The notes: generated by a model not told the origin, from the sequence alone. Positions 22,331 through 35,185 are shown, numbered from the stretch's first letter. The stretch is DNA of 64,000 bases from Augochlora pura (GCF_028453695.1 NC_135777.1:21786796-21850795), one strand, 5' to 3'. Numbers and translations: made by a program.

Positions 22331-24264
22331 GCCCAGTCCTCCCCTTTTATCCCTCCCCGTCATCGCAAACTTCTTACCCCTCCGCGACAAGCAAACTTAG
22401 CTCCATAAAACTCGCAAACAACCCTTTCTCTCGCTGCGATTCGATTCTAATCGCTCCCGTCTCGATAAACAACGCAGGCAATCGCGGATTAAATATTTGG
22501 CGGCCGCTCGTTAATCCGCGCGGCCTACGGAACGGCAAATTGAAGCTGGAATAATGCTCGTTCGTCTAGCGGCTGATAAGGATCGACTTTATCATGGGAA
22601 ATGTTGACACACTCGCTAGCAATGAAATTAGAGCGGAACACGATTGCCGGCGAACAGAGGAGCTGCACGGTGGACTGTTGCGAGCGCGTATCGCGCGTTG
22701 CATAAATTCGATTAACAAATGGGGCAGAGATAAAAATCGTCTCGATTGGAGCGACGAAGGTGACTAGATATAAGTGAGCAAGCAAAAATAGTTAACAATT
22801 TGTGCGGATAATCTATCGAATAGATTAAATGTTAATTGAACTGTCAGTTATTGTTACTGTCAATTATTGTTTTGCGTGAATATTGCATATTTCCGAATCA
22901 GATTGTGCAAGTAAACTCGCGTCGAAATGTTCTAAGCTTGGCGAGCTAGCGGAGGATTACGTGACTGCTTTAATTATTAGGTTAATGCACGTTAATGATG
23001 GCAACGCGACGACTGTAATCTGATAGAGGTTGAACTTCGGTAATTACATAAATATATATTTCGTTGTAATAGTTTATATTTTATTAGTTCCTTCTAAGAA
23101 ATAGTACAAATTGAAAAATTCCTAATCGCAGTAACTGTGAAGAAAATGGCACGCTATAGGGTTAAATACGTATAATATATACACAGTATAATTGTTACAG
23201 TAAATTTCTAAATAATTGAAACAATTCAATATATCACAAAATAATTAATTATCGTCCACAATAGCATCACTGCTATATATAACATATATTATATTAATAT
23301 ATGAGTATATATATAACACACAATTGTAAATATAAAACACATTTATAATATCAATTATAACACAATATAATATAAAACGAAAAGAATTCGACGCGTCGCG
23401 AAACAACGAATTACCGTCGAATTTCGTCGACGACAGACATCCCCGAAGCTCCGTCGCCGTTAAAACAAGCACCGCCGAGGGAGCCGGCGGTATCGCAAAA
23501 ATTCCGCGAAAGAAACAAAATGGCCGCACGTCAGAGACAGAAGTAACCGCGTCCGAAGACGAAACGCCGTGGGGGCCGAATATCACGGCCCGAGAGAGAG
23601 AGTGAGAGCCCGGAGGGCGTCGCGCCGTACGGGTCTTTTGCATAAAATAACGGTGCCCGGGCAAAGTGAATACGCGGGAGAGTCATAAGGGAACGTGATT
23701 ACAAAGTGGTGCGCGCGAATAAATACGAAAAGTGATCAACGAGAAAATAAAAGAAGAAGAAGAAGAAGAAGCGAGGCGGGGGTACTCTTTGATCTGCGAG
23801 CATTCAAAAATACACCGCGGCGGCCGGTCACTTTTAATTCCCTCCTCCTCCTACTCCTCCTACCCTACTCCCCCCACCCCGCGAACTCGAAACTACGCGA
23901 GCTTGGATAAACGCGTCGTATCCGTAGAGAGAGTGGCTACGTCGAAAATCGAGCGAGCCATTCGACTGGAATATAAATTCGATGAAACATAAACAGTTTA
24001 TGTACCCGCCGGGTTTGAGGCGGACGTCGTCGCTAAAAAATCGAGACGAAAGAGTCGGAGAGAGTTCGTATTACGCTCGCTTCGGGACAATTTCAATTTT
24101 AATATAAAATCGCGAGCCGCGGACAGATTTCGTTGGTAAGGGGTGGAACGCGAAACGTCTATTTTCTTGGACATCGTCGGTCGGAAATGGTCGTCGAGAA
24201 TTTTATGCTATAGGCTCGTATCGAGTATTTGATAAGCGGCTAACAATATTACGATCATTTTTAT
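22331..24264. other. Long stretch with no gene seen
   Basis: AT-rich at 22790-23380, CpG-rich at 23390-24200. A possible decayed TTAA-element end (GCGTGCC...CCCTATAG in reverse) sits with TTAA at 23162-23165. CTCCTCCTCCTACTCC triplets lie near 23840-23870 and AAGAAGAAG near 23752-23770. Open frames here have no motif. Confidence 0.42.
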
Positions 24265-24710
24265 ACGCCCTGTAGTAACAATAATTTTCCTTGATTACAA
24301 TAATTTTGCTACACCCTCTATACAATAACGCAAGTTTTACTGATTTCACTGAAAATCTCTTTAGCTATAAATTACCCGAGTTCGCGCCCTGAGCAGCAAG
24401 CCACGGCCATAAAAACAATAATTTTCCGTAGTTGCAATATTTTTTTTTATTTAGAATAATTTTTCTTATTTACAATAATTTTTCTTATTCACAATAATTT
24501 TTCTTAGTTACAATAATTCTTCTTATTTACAACAATTTTTCTTATTTACAACAATTTTTCCTATTTACAATACTTTTTCTTATTTACAACAATTTTGCTA
24601 CACCCTATATACAATAATAGAATTTTCACAGATTTCACTGAAAATCCCTTTAGCTCTAAAATATCCGAGTTCGCGCCCTCAGCAGCAAGCCACGGCCGTA
24701 AAAGCGTGGA
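24265..24710. repeat. 110-bp direct duplication bracketing an 18-bp array
   Basis: Copy A (about 24310-24416) and copy B (about 24597-24703) share GCTACACCCTVTATACAATA, GATTTCACTGAAAATC, GAGTTCGCGCCCT and AGCAGCAAGCCACGGCC. Between them lie about ten units of TTACAATAATTTTTCTTA. The whole looks like array expansion inside, or next to, a duplicated segment. Confidence 0.88.
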
Positions 24711-25074
24711 GAAACGCGGAAGCGAGTCGACGGAGGAGCATCGTTCGCGAATTTCGGGCGGGCGTCTCGCACGCGCTCCTCGACCGGCATAAAACTGCGG
24801 GGGAGGCGCGAACGCGCCGTCGAGAAAAAGAGAGGAAGCCGGCGCGAGAGAAAAAGAGAGGGAGAGAGGGAGAGAGAGAGAGAGAGAGAGAGGCGTCGGT
24901 GTTTCGGCGAACATCTGCCAAGCAGGCTGATTTCCAGCCGACGATAAGAACCTCGAAACGCGGCGCGGGGCCGCGGTATAACCGCGCCGGAATTCATTAG
25001 TTAACCCTGCGCCGTTCCACGGCGAGCGACTCTACTCGCGAGCGCGCGGCCGGGAATTGTATCGTCGAAGAATC
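24711..25074. other. CpG-rich DNA with a short GA microsatellite
   Basis: (GA)n at about 24853-24892. The remainder is CpG-rich with no gene-like frame. Confidence 0.5.
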
Positions 25075-25445
25075 CGCCGGGGAGAGCGGGGGAGGGGGGA
25101 GAGAACGGCGAGGGGAAAGAAAGCGGGACGGGAGAGAAAAAGAGAGAAAAGCCGGAGAGAAAGAAGAGGGAAAGGCGAGAGTAAAAGAGTGAAAGGTGAG
25201 AGGGAAAGAAGTTGGAAAGAGAGGGAGAGAGAAGGAGAAAAGAGAGAAAGACGAGAGGAGAGAGAGAGAGAGGAAAGCCAGAGAGAAAGAGAGAAAAGCG
25301 AGAGAGGAAAAGAGAGCAAACCCAGAGAGGAGGAGAGAAAGTCAAAAGAGGAAAAGAGAGCAAACCCAGAAAGAAAGAAGAAGAAAAGCCAAAGAGGGAG
25401 AGTGAGAGAGAGAAAAGAGAGAGAGAGAGAGGGAAGCAGTCCGGA
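25075..25445. repeat. 370-bp purine tract with a nested repeat
   Basis: Almost entirely G and A on the plus strand. AAAAGAGAGCAAACCCAGA recurs at about 25308 and 25355. Arg/Glu/Lys-rich plus frames and Ser/Leu minus frames follow from composition and are not genes. Confidence 0.9.
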
Positions 25446-26130
25446 GGGAGAATGTTTTCTAAGGGTTGAATCGAGAGGGTGGCGAGAGGGTAACCCCGGG
25501 GTCTTGGCGAAAAGCGACCGTAGCGAGGGGTAGAGGGGAGTGGAGTTGGGGTGGGGGAGGGGTAGTCTCTCTGTGTCTTCCTCTCCGCGCCGATGCTTTT
25601 CAAAATGTAATCAATTGTCCGCGGGGTCTGAACGGGCTACCGGAGATTGTCGCGTGAAAAATGCGCGCGATTCGACGGGGCTTGCGCGGGCGCGCGCGCG
25701 CTAGTCGCGTCGTCGCTACTTTATTTGCTGGGAAAATATAATATCGAGCTTATCTATGTACACGTTCGACATACACAAGCAACGCAGCCGCTGTCGGACG
25801 TGCTAGACACACGCAACACGCCTTCGGCAAACAGCGTGTAAAGCTAGATCGCGATAGCGGGAGACGAGCCCCCCTTCTCTCGCTCTTTTCCTTCGCCTTT
25901 TTTTCCGAAAGTCAGCGTCGCCGTTGCTCTGGAACAGGACGCGCGAGTTCGGTTTACGACGCGACCCCCGTGGCTGATTCACGTGGAAAAATAAGGCGGG
26001 ATGTTTCTTTATGGGATAAACGAAAGCGGGAAATATGTACAGGTTAGGATAGTGTTGTGAAAATTCAAAAGGAGGTATGGGTATGGCTGAGTTGAGAATG
26101 AGGTTTGAAGATACAATTTGGTGCTGGGGT
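25446..26130. other. CpG-rich DNA, no gene seen
   Basis: Contains GCGCGGGCGCGCGCGCGC near 25684-25702. No coherent frame or splice pair. Confidence 0.42.
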
Positions 26131-26153
26131 GGGGGGGGGGGGGGGGGGGGGGG
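26131..26153. repeat. G23 homopolymer
   Basis: Twenty-three consecutive G bases, preceded by GGGGT. Potential quadruplex former; the assembled length may be inexact. Confidence 0.95.
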
Positions 26154-26204
26154 AAAATGTTTGACAGGGTTCAAATTGGGTTTTTTCGAAAATGGTTTAG
26201 GTTG

Positions 26205-26400
26205 TATATTTATTTTTATATTTATGTCTTTATTTATATCTATATTTATATCTACATCTGTATTCATATTGTATATTTGTATCTATATTTTTTATATTGC
26301 ATACATATATCTACATCTAAATTTTTATAATTATTTTAATATTAATATCTATATTCATACCATATATTTATATCCATATCTACATTTACATTGCACAATT
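26205..26400. repeat. AT-rich TATATCTATATTTATA repeat
   Basis: Short 6-bp-based units (TATATT, TATATC, TACATC) run through the stretch; it yields Ile/Tyr/Phe-rich artefact frames. Confidence 0.8.
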
Positions 26401-27999
26401 ACATCCTTACTTACAAATATCATCAAAAGAGAATTCCTATCAACTATACCTTGCTAAAAGGACCCCACACAGCAACAGATCACCGTTCTGAAAAATAAAA
26501 ACTTGGTCGCGACCGCGTAATTTCAATCAGAGCATATTTCTCGCCGTTTTCAACCCCATGCCGCGTTCGTCCGCTGGGAAAACTCAGCTGAGCACCTCTG
26601 CCGTTGGCCCGACGCCCACCCCTCCGCGCAACCCCATAACCACGGTCGCGAAAATAAAAATTTTATATCCCTTCGCAACGAAGCTTTTGTGTTAAGAATA
26701 GCCCGGCGAAACTTATTCGAGATTATTGGACCCGGGAATGCTGCCTCGCCTTATGAAACGTAATCACTGGGTCCGGGGATCTTTTATGCAAATTAAGGTG
26801 TTGCGGGAATATTTTTCCGACGCTGGAATTAATTGATAATTTATTGTCCGGGATTTGCGCGTCCGAGGGGAGAAAAGAAACTGGAAGGGCCGTAGGGTCG
26901 ATGGCTAAGGGATAAGCCGAGTGATCTCGAGATTCGAATCTTTACGAAGAAAAAGTAGAAGAAGACGTTTTTGTGTGAGTTAGCGAGGGTGGTTGCTTTC
27001 TTTAATTAGTCGAAGACTTTAATCTTCTCGCTGTTCTTAATTTTACGTACTTCATTTGTACATGAATGCGTGAGCTGTAGTCTAGTCACCCTCAATTCTG
27101 CTAATTATTGAATAAGCTCGAGGAAAGGGGGAAACATCCTAAATCTCTTCAACGAAATCCTATTACCACCCCTGGCAAATTATAATCCACCAATTATATC
27201 AAATATCTATTATTGTGAGACGTTGGATTTGGGGTATTAGCGAGAAGAATGAGTTATTTGCGATCTAGCGGATCTAGAAAGCTTTGAAATTTAAGTAAAC
27301 AATTTTTATTTCACTGAAAAATCTATAATCTATTTATTCTAACCCCTCGTATACCGAAGTCATGGCTACATCGAATAACGCTCCATGTTTACTCTACTTG
27401 AAACATAGAAACACCTACACGCAGCACAAAACAATGATAGTTAAACCTCCATACATTTCACACGTGCGATACTTTCATCAGAGACAGAAACACACGTGCA
27501 ACTCTTCATTGAGGCTACCACCCGCGCATCATTCACAACACGTTGAGTAAATGTCACTAGCACAGCGTCGGTGTCGCGAAAATATTTCTATCGCAGGTGT
27601 TCCAACAATACCTGTTAATCCACCTACCCGGGAAATCCTCCGACAATCGTATACGTCCGGTAAAAATATTCGAACAAAGTTACCTGGTCTCCAAATTAAA
27701 TCCCGAGAAAATTCTGCAGCTACCGAAACCGTCGAAAGGTGGCGCTTAAAATAAACACGACGCGTGTATCGGTGCTGCAAGGTTAACCAATCTCGAGTTA
27801 ACTTTCCCACGAGCCGAGCAATCTCTCATTGCTCAGCCGGCCGACAATGTCGAGCCCGAGAGCCCAACGGACGATAAAAAAAAAGAAGAGCGAAAGAAGC
27901 GGAGAGTTATCTTACCGAGGAACCCCGCCCCAGCAGCGCGGCATACGAATAAACAGCAATAACGCTCGGGGACCTCTGTACATTCGGCCGTGGTTCGGC
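26401..27999. other. Long stretch with no gene seen
   Basis: Mixed composition. TTATGCAAAT near 26785 contains the octamer ATGCAAAT, a POU-factor-type site, but such sites are common by chance. A 62-codon ATG frame at 27362-27550 has no recognisable content and lacks gene context. Confidence 0.42.
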
Positions 28000-29488
28000 C
28001 GCGATCGGGTGTCCCGTCGTCGTCGTCGTCGTTCTCGTCGTTTTCAAAGAGCGATCCGGCTCACGGTGGTACCCCCGTATCTCATCCCCGGCAGCGTTTT
28101 CTTAACGAGCTGCTTCGTTCATCTCTCACGTACGACGCGCTCGGTATTCGCGAGGGCCGCAATCGGCTCGCCGCGAGTGCAAGCGCGTAGTACATCAATA
28201 TGAGGATCGCGAAACGATGCGTTTGGGCGCGACCGCGTGCCGCGACTGACGGTCTGCGCATGCGCCGCATTCCCGTCCCGTCTGTCCCGCTCGTACGCGC
28301 GGGATGCGCGCGCTCGCCTCTCCTCGTCTGTCCACGTCCACGAGACACACTCGGCTCCGTTCGCGTCGCGCGCGCCGCCGGGGATAGGCGAGTCGCGGGG
28401 CTGAAGTTCGCGGCGGGACGCGGTGGCGGGCCAGTCTCTCGACGTCGGTCGCCCGGCGGTGGGGCGAGAAGGGTCGAAGGGAGGCTAGGGGAGTCACGTT
28501 GGAACGCGTGGAAGGGGCCAGCGGGAGCGAAGGGACGCGCGGGGACGGCCGGTGTCGGGCAATGCCACTCAACTGAATCCCCGCTCTGTCCTCGCGGCAG
28601 TCTGACGCCGGTCGCGCAGTCAGCATGGCTGGATTTTCTCGCAGTTTTTCGCCGGTTCCGCCGTGCTAGCCGTCCGCGGGAGTGCGTGTCCGTCTGTCAG
28701 TGTGTGCCCGACGGTCCGCGCGGCTGTCCATCCTCGTGTGTGCTCTACGCTGCGATCCCCGGTCCGGTTCTCCTGGATTCGGAGCGATGCGAACGGAACA
28801 GACGCCAGACGTACGAACCTAACCTCCAAAGACAAAGATGAGCCGAGGCATTGCTCCGGTTGTATCGCGGCCACGGTGACGCTCGACCATCTCGTTCGTT
28901 TCGTTCGTGCCCGTGAATCGTTCTCTCCGTCTCCGTCGTCGTCGTCTCGTCGTCTCTGTTTGGTGTTTTCGAATTCGGTGCCGTGGAATTCTCGTAGTCG
29001 GCGGTTTGAAGTGCGTTCGTTCGTCGTCGCGTGACAGCGACCCGTGTGCGATACCTCGGGAGACTCGTGGGCTCGCGGCGCGAGGGAGAGACGGGGACAG
29101 GGAACGCGGAAAGAACAAAAGGGAACGGTGGAACAGTACCGTGCAGCTACACGTTGGCCAGACAGAGAGAGAGAGAGAGAGAGAGGCCAACACACGGTCG
29201 AACACAAACGGCCGGAGTGATCTCCAGCTGGACGGGGGAAGGGAACGCCGTTCCGGAGAAGGGAAAAAAGGGAAAAAGGGGGAGGTCACAAAAGGGACTC
29301 GACAACAAATCTTGACCCGGGAACGAGGGAAAGATTTCTTGGAAACTCGGCCTCCACCGCGGACCGACCGCCTGTTTTCGACCTGGACGAACGCAGCCGT
29401 TCCACGGAATTATTTCGTCCGTCTGCTATAACGCGTCTTGCTTCTACTCCGTTCTGCGTGTTTGGCCGCCGCTGACTCCGCCGAGCCG
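28000..29488 (+). promoter_or_regulatory. CpG-rich block ending in a splice donor: possible promoter and 5' UTR exon
   Basis: This is one of the most CpG-rich stretches of the window. It ends at ...GCCGAGCCG followed by GTGAGT (donor GT at 29489-29490), a consensus splice donor, and is followed by less CpG-rich DNA. TCAGT at 28697-28701 matches the insect initiator, and similar motifs lie nearby. No long ATG frame with protein character reaches the donor, so a non-coding first exon followed by a long intron would fit. Open frames on both strands are expected from the base composition. The transcript start is not determined, and other CpG-rich blocks in the window look similar except for the donor. 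Confidence 0.35.
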
Positions 29489-32155
29489 GTGAGTTTTCCC
29501 GTTGTTAAAAGGCCGTCGGAATACATATATTGTTTTCGGCGTGTCTCGCGCGCGCCGAGTACCGCGTGCACGCGGCGAGATGAAGACGGTCGCGGTCTGG
29601 TCTGTCTCTCTGGCGCGCGATTCGGCGCGGCACCGCGCGGAACGTACCGGCGTCTCGCCGTCGGCGTATAACTCGGCTCTCTCGCGTCTCGCAAAAAGAA
29701 AAGAGGGCCATGTGTACGCCGGGCCTGGCCGGAGTGTAAACAACCGCCGCGGTCCTTTTAAACGCCTGCCTGCCACACGTATCGCCCGGCCTCCTCGTCT
29801 CGCGTTCTGTTATCCTTCTGACGCAATTCCGCTCGGTTTTTACGCGCGCGGTCCCCCCCCTCTTCGAAAATTGAGTCGCGAGGGCGGTCTCAACAGGTCA
29901 ATGTCACGGCTACGGTCGTTCCGCGTCGGTCACCGGTGACCGACATACCGCGGCGCCCCGGCCCCGCTCGTTTATTTTCCAGGACCCCGTGGCTCGTCTG
30001 TCAAAGGTACTTTCAATCTCTCCGCGTTTGAATTTGTGTATTTAAAGCCACGTAAACTCCCCCCGGGAACTGGATGCATTAAACATCGCACGGTAACTTT
30101 TCACCTGCGCGCCGGGGCTCGCCGACGTAAATCGACGACGCCTCGTTCGCGAGTGTATTAGAACCGTGTTTACTAAACTGTCGCGGAGAGATTTGGGAAA
30201 GAATTCGGTCTAGTTCGAAGAAGATATTACCAGTATAAAAGCATGGACTTTATGGAGAGTTTTTGTCAAGGCTCTCTCTGTAACGATATTAATTATAAGA
30301 CAACATTGAACCTTTGTAGAATATTCAATGTTTTATTGCTCGTAGAGGTTCTCTTTCGCATGTTAAATTCATACTTTAATCTACTGTTATTCGATCACTG
30401 AGATAATCAGCCATGGGTGGAAGCTCTGCTTAACCACAAAAGTTCACAATGTACGTTAATAATAATGTACAGTGGACAGGAGAGGAAATGAAATTGTTAA
30501 TGGTATATTAAACGGAATTCTTTTTACCGCGGCCGTTATGGCTGCGACGTATCGGGACAATGCTTTGTAGAATTTCTGGAGACCAACGGCTCTCGCGCGG
30601 TTTTGCAAAGGTCGCGGACGGAAAATCGGATGTCGAACGGTTGAAACGTGTGCGAAAGAATCCACGCGGGCGAATAAAATTACGCGTTAAATGGAACGGC
30701 AATCGGCAATTTCTTTTCAGTCGCGCCCCGATTTATTGACAAATAAGAGACCTTTGTAAAATACTGGCAAAAAGGCCGGCCGGGTCGTTGATTTATTGGA
30801 ACGTATAATTGGCGAGCGGAGTTGGCGGAAACGGGCAGAGACCGGCGATCGACGCGTAAACGGATTCAAGGCTGTTGCGCGCGGGCGATCGCGCGCGGTT
30901 TATCGTTAATTCGTCCGAAGTTTTTCTTCGCGTTATCGTCGCGCGCGCGCTCCGTTCAGCACGTCGTACGACGCTCGTTCGAAGAAACGGTGCGACCGAT
31001 GAATGAGCGGACCGATCGACGCCCGCGGATCGGGCCCGCAAGGTTTACTGGGTCGCGCGGACTGTGTTTAGATAATTTGTAATTCGATTCAGAGCAAAGT
31101 GTCATCACGCTTTATATTTAGAGAGGCTTATCTGTGGGAGCAGCGACGTCCGCGCGCGCGCTTCGAATTCTGATCGCGATCGATCTTTGGACTTTATTTG
31201 CCTCGTCGGAAAAAATCGGCGAAGCCGCGGAAGAAAGTCGCGCGACTAAAATCGCAGCTAAGATCGCTACTTAAAATCGCAACTCAAAATTGCTACTTAA
31301 AATCGTCGAAAACTGAATCGTCGCGGGTTCATCCAATTCAACCCGTTGGCGTGCGAGACGATCGCCGGCCGCCGATCTCTACAATTAATTACGCCGTAAT
31401 TAACACAGGACTTGTATTTCGGAATATAATTAATATTCATACCGGCCGTGGTAATTAACGGAAAACCGTAGTAGAACCAGTCGTACAACGATCGATGGGG
31501 ATTCGAAAAGGCGGAAAACACGTCTCCCCGATGCTATTTTAATTTAAGTTTCATTTAATCCCCGGCTATCTCTTTTATTTTTTTTTATCCACCTTTCCCT
31601 GAAAAAAACACACACAGCGGTCCGTTCCGAAAATACGAAAAATCAATGATCCCCTAAACCCGAAAGTTTCGCCTGTCGTCGGAGATATAGGGGAGGAGCA
31701 GGGCGCGTCCCCTAACCACCCCTCCTCCTCCTCCTCCTCTTCCTCCCCACCCGTCCCCTTGTAAAAAAGAGGAGTTTGCATAACGCGAGGCCTCCGATAT
31801 CGGAAAATTATTCAGACTCATAGTTGCGCGCGCGGGCACGCCGCGGTTATAATCGTAGATACTCGACCGGCTGTTTTTTTATTCATACGGGGGGAGGAGG
31901 AGGAGGGAAGCAATAAACATGGATAGAACAGCATCCATAACCGGATATTTGTGTGCGGCACCGTTGCATCCTCGATACCGGGCGCCGGGGCGCGCGCGCG
32001 AGCGCGTCGACTGATGTCACGCGGTGACGAAACGCGGCGGAGAGATTAATTGCATCGCGACGATCGGCCGCGTGGAGCGAGAGAAAACGATCCTTGCCGT
32101 TGCAGCAGACTCGCGGCTTAGATGCCGTCGACTGTTGTTACGTCGGCTGTTAAAG
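29489..32155. other. Possible intron or intergenic DNA, no gene seen
   Basis: CpG-rich to about 29950 and at 30530-31200. Small direct repeats of AAAATCGCWRCTNAAAAT lie at about 31245-31310, and a CTCCTCCTCC run near 31722-31745. Open frames lack motifs. Confidence 0.42.
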
Positions 32156-32400
32156 CGGCTGTTGCGTCGATTTTTGATCGTTTCATTAAAAATCGGCTGT
32201 TGCGTCGATTTTCGATCGTTTCTTTAAAAATCGGCTGTTGCGTCGATTTTCGATCGTTTCATTAAAAATCGGCGATTTTGGTCGCGTCGCGAAACCGGCC
32301 GATTTCGCGTGCCTCGACACGACATTAAATCGGCTGTTAAATCAGCAGTTACGTCGATTTTCGAGCCAGACATTTCCGTAAAAATCGGCAACGTTACTCG
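32156..32400. repeat. 38-bp minisatellite, three clean units plus decayed units
   Basis: CGGCTGTTGCGTCGATTTT followed by YGATCGTTTCWTTAAAAAT recurs at 32156, 32194 and 32232, exactly 38 bp apart. Diverged versions continue to about 32400. Confidence 0.9.
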
Positions 32401-33140
32401 CGTCGCGAAATCGACGCGCGCCTCGGAATAGCAACTTCATCGCAGATTTCAGCGTCCGTGAAACCGCTCGCGAAACCGGAGAACCAGCGCCATTGTTTCT
32501 ATTTCAATTTCTAATGTTCTGTTATTTCATCGGGGGATCGCGGGAGAGACTCGCCTCTCCTCCGCTTACAGGCTGCTCGTTTTCTGCGCCGATCCTCGGA
32601 AATCGTGTTTCCATAGCATGGAATCGAACCGGGGGCGCATCGCGCCTTCGTTTGTCGGCGAACGTAATAGACTCGAAGTTTATACTCGAAACGCAAGCGT
32701 CTGCCGATCCGAGGGAAAGTGAAACATAAAAATAGGAGGAGCTTTAATATTCCGGAGCTGTGGAAGTTTCGTCGCCGTCCTCTCGTTTTATCTCTTTCTT
32801 CCTTTCGCGCTCTCTTTTTCGATCTTTTACGCTTTTTCTCAGTCTTTTTCGTTATTTCTCCGTCTTTTTCGTTCTTTCTCGATAGTTTTTCATCTATATC
32901 AATACAGATAGCGTTTACTTCTTAGTAGAAGGTAGTCTTTCCGTATCGTTGGCACATTTTCTGTGCCATAATTGTAACGCGAGAAATTGAAGATAGCACG
33001 CCTGGGCTAACTTTTTCTTTCGCAGTGTATTTACGGGAATATAAAGCGTCCCATTCGATTCCGCTCGTTCCGAAAACCCGCAACCGCTGTTCCACGTAAC
33101 GCGGAAACCCAGATCAGGTAAACTCCTGTTTCCAACTGTA
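32401..33140. other. Mixed DNA, no gene seen
   Basis: A stretch of repeated CGTTMTTTCTCNGTCTTTTT units lies at about 32820-32890. No gene-like frame. Confidence 0.42.
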
Positions 33141-33190
33141 TTAAACCCTTTGCGCTCCGATGACCGCCGTGGCGCCACGCCGTGAACCCA
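33141..33190 (+). mobile_element. Possible single end of a TTAA element
   Basis: TTAAACCCTTTGCGCTCCGA followed by TGACCGCCGTGGCGCC resembles the group 1 terminus read from its GGTGCC side, with one extra A after TTAA. No matching second end was found. Confidence 0.35.
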
Positions 33191-34899
33191 ATTACCAAAT
33201 TTAATTGAAATCGCGCGTGCACTTGTACGCCAGCTTTCGAAAAACTCGGCGCCGCGCTTTTGCGATATCTGCAACTAATATTACGACGGTATACGTGTAC
33301 GCCGCGCGCGTGTTTATCTTAGGCAATTATCCGGAATTCTTTATTTTATTGGGACGACCGGTGCTCGTTGTTAATTGTTCGAGCTGGTTTGTTAATTACT
33401 TGTTCCGTTGTAGTTGATCGATTTGTTTGATTGTAACGAGCTATGGAAATTATTGGAAACAGCACGCTTTGTAGATAGTCTATCATTTTTATTATTATTA
33501 TTTGTTGTTTGAATTTCTGTGCGAGTAAATGATCATTATTGGAATCAATTTTGAATTATTTTAAATTAGATAGAATTTTACTGGAATGAATTTTGAGTGG
33601 AATAACATGTTATTCCAACGAGTTTTTAATGGAGCACGATCTTATTTGAATGAATTTTTAATTGACTTTATGAATAAAATCTTGTTCGAATCAACTTTTA
33701 ATGGAATGAGTTCTTAATGAACGGAAATATTGTTTGAAAGCATTTTTAATGGATGAAAATCTTATCCATATTATTTCTTAAGGAAGTATGTACAATTTTA
33801 TTCGAACGAAGCCTTAGTCGAACACATCTCAAACTCGATAAAATAATTTTATTCAACTCTACAATACCAAATAAAATTGTAAAACTTAAAAACTTCTTAA
33901 AAAGCTAAAATATTACTGCACCGCATCTTTAATAGAAGAAATATCTCCTCCGTCTTATATCCTAATAAAATAAAATCTCCCTCGAATGCATCTCCATCTC
34001 GCTAACAATATTTTCATTCGATCGTGGACTTACTGCACCGTATCGAATAAAATTGCGTCCGCCGCTCGTTATCTCCCATCAGTCATCCGAACGAAACGCC
34101 GCCTGTCTCCTCTGGAAACCATCATCCTCCCACCGTAAACACGGAATCATTTCCAAAAAGCCCCCCCCCCCGCTCATTGGTCCATTATTTCCGGGAAGGA
34201 ACAAACTGTATCCGCGGCACCAAAAACCGTTTCTCGCCGTCGTTCGACTGCGATAAAAATTTGTTTATAGCCCGCGAGACCGTAAGTCGACGTAATTGCA
34301 AGGACCGCCGGGTGTGTTCACGGGTCCGTGGGTGCCGTGCTCTGCACCATGGGAAAAGCCGTCGACGAGAGAAGCCGGCTTTCACGATCGGCCGACGTCG
34401 AAGAAAGCGCGGCCGGGGCGTTTTTCCTCCGGCTGGTGTGTGTGTGTGTGTAACCTCGTTGCCTCGTTCCGGCATTACGAGCCGGGATAAATTATACATT
34501 GTAACAGGCCGGTCGATCGATCCGGGCCCTTATTAAATCCCGAAACGATCTCCCCCCTCCTCCCGGCGGGTAGCGCGTATGTATAATACCCGTTAGATAT
34601 CGAGCACGGAACCGTATCGCCGGCCGCGTATCCGGGCAGCGCGGCCTTTTTTCCGCGCGCCCGTCGCTCCCGTTCAATTAAACCTAATAACGCGATACAC
34701 GACGCATTAACCGCGGAACACGGATATTAATTTCGTTATTAGAACCCCGCGGCACCTCGTCCCGGCCCGGCCCGGCCCGCCGCTCGCTGCCGAGTTTTTA
34801 GGGCCGGCTTTTTTACTGGAAACGGACCGCTCATTAAGGCGAACGGTTCCGCGACAGACGTTTTCTACTTTGCATAGGAGGGCGCTCTTTTTCTTCCTT

Positions 34900-34942
<43 letters not shown>

Positions 34943-34973
34943 TTTTTTCTTTTTCTTACTTCGTGACCCGAGA
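33191..34973. other. AT-rich degenerate repeats then CpG-rich DNA, no gene seen
   Basis: From 33560 to 33800 a loose unit with TTTTTAATGGA and TCTTATTYGAA recurs about every 50 bp. From 34040 the sequence is CpG-rich, with (GT)n at 34437-34451 and a CT tract at about 34907-34937. Confidence 0.45.
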
Positions 34974-35185
34974 TTAACCCTTTGCAGTCGCTGCCATTTC
35001 AACTGGAAATTCAAAATATTTTATACAACTTCTATTTTATATAGCAATTTTTATAGATTCTGGAATTGAATTTTGTAACTTGTGCAATAGTTGACAGTTG
35101 TTAACAATTTTGTAGATATGAGTATGTTTGATGCAAATGATTTTTAGCGGCACCTTGGAGTCGTCGTCGACTCGCAAAAAGTTAA
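34974..35185 (+). mobile_element. TTAA-element group 1, decayed right end
   Basis: The left end TTAACCCTTTGCAGTCGCTG is followed by CCATTTCAACTGGAAAT. The interior TTTTGTAACTTGTGCAATAG and GTTAACAATTTT match the copies at 10.7 and 18.5 kb. The right end GGCACCTTGGAGTCGTCGTC then GACTCGCAAAAAGTTAA has lost the GGG, but TTAA is present at 35182-35185. Confidence 0.72.

Noticed and set aside
25001..25603. Minus-strand frame of 200 codons, Ser/Leu/Phe-rich, superficially membrane-like
   Set aside because: It is read from the complement of a GA tract.
26890..26950. tRNA-like boxes (GGCTAAGGGATAAGCC and GATTCGAATC)
   Set aside because: Spacing between the boxes is too short for a tRNA and no acceptor stem is formed.
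32610..32645. GGAATCGAACC, like a reversed tRNA B box
   Set aside because: The T-arm stem does not pair and no D arm is found at the right distance.
32837..32860. TCAGTCTTTTTC, like the start of miR-14
   Set aside because: It lies in a pyrimidine-rich repeat and no hairpin partner is present.
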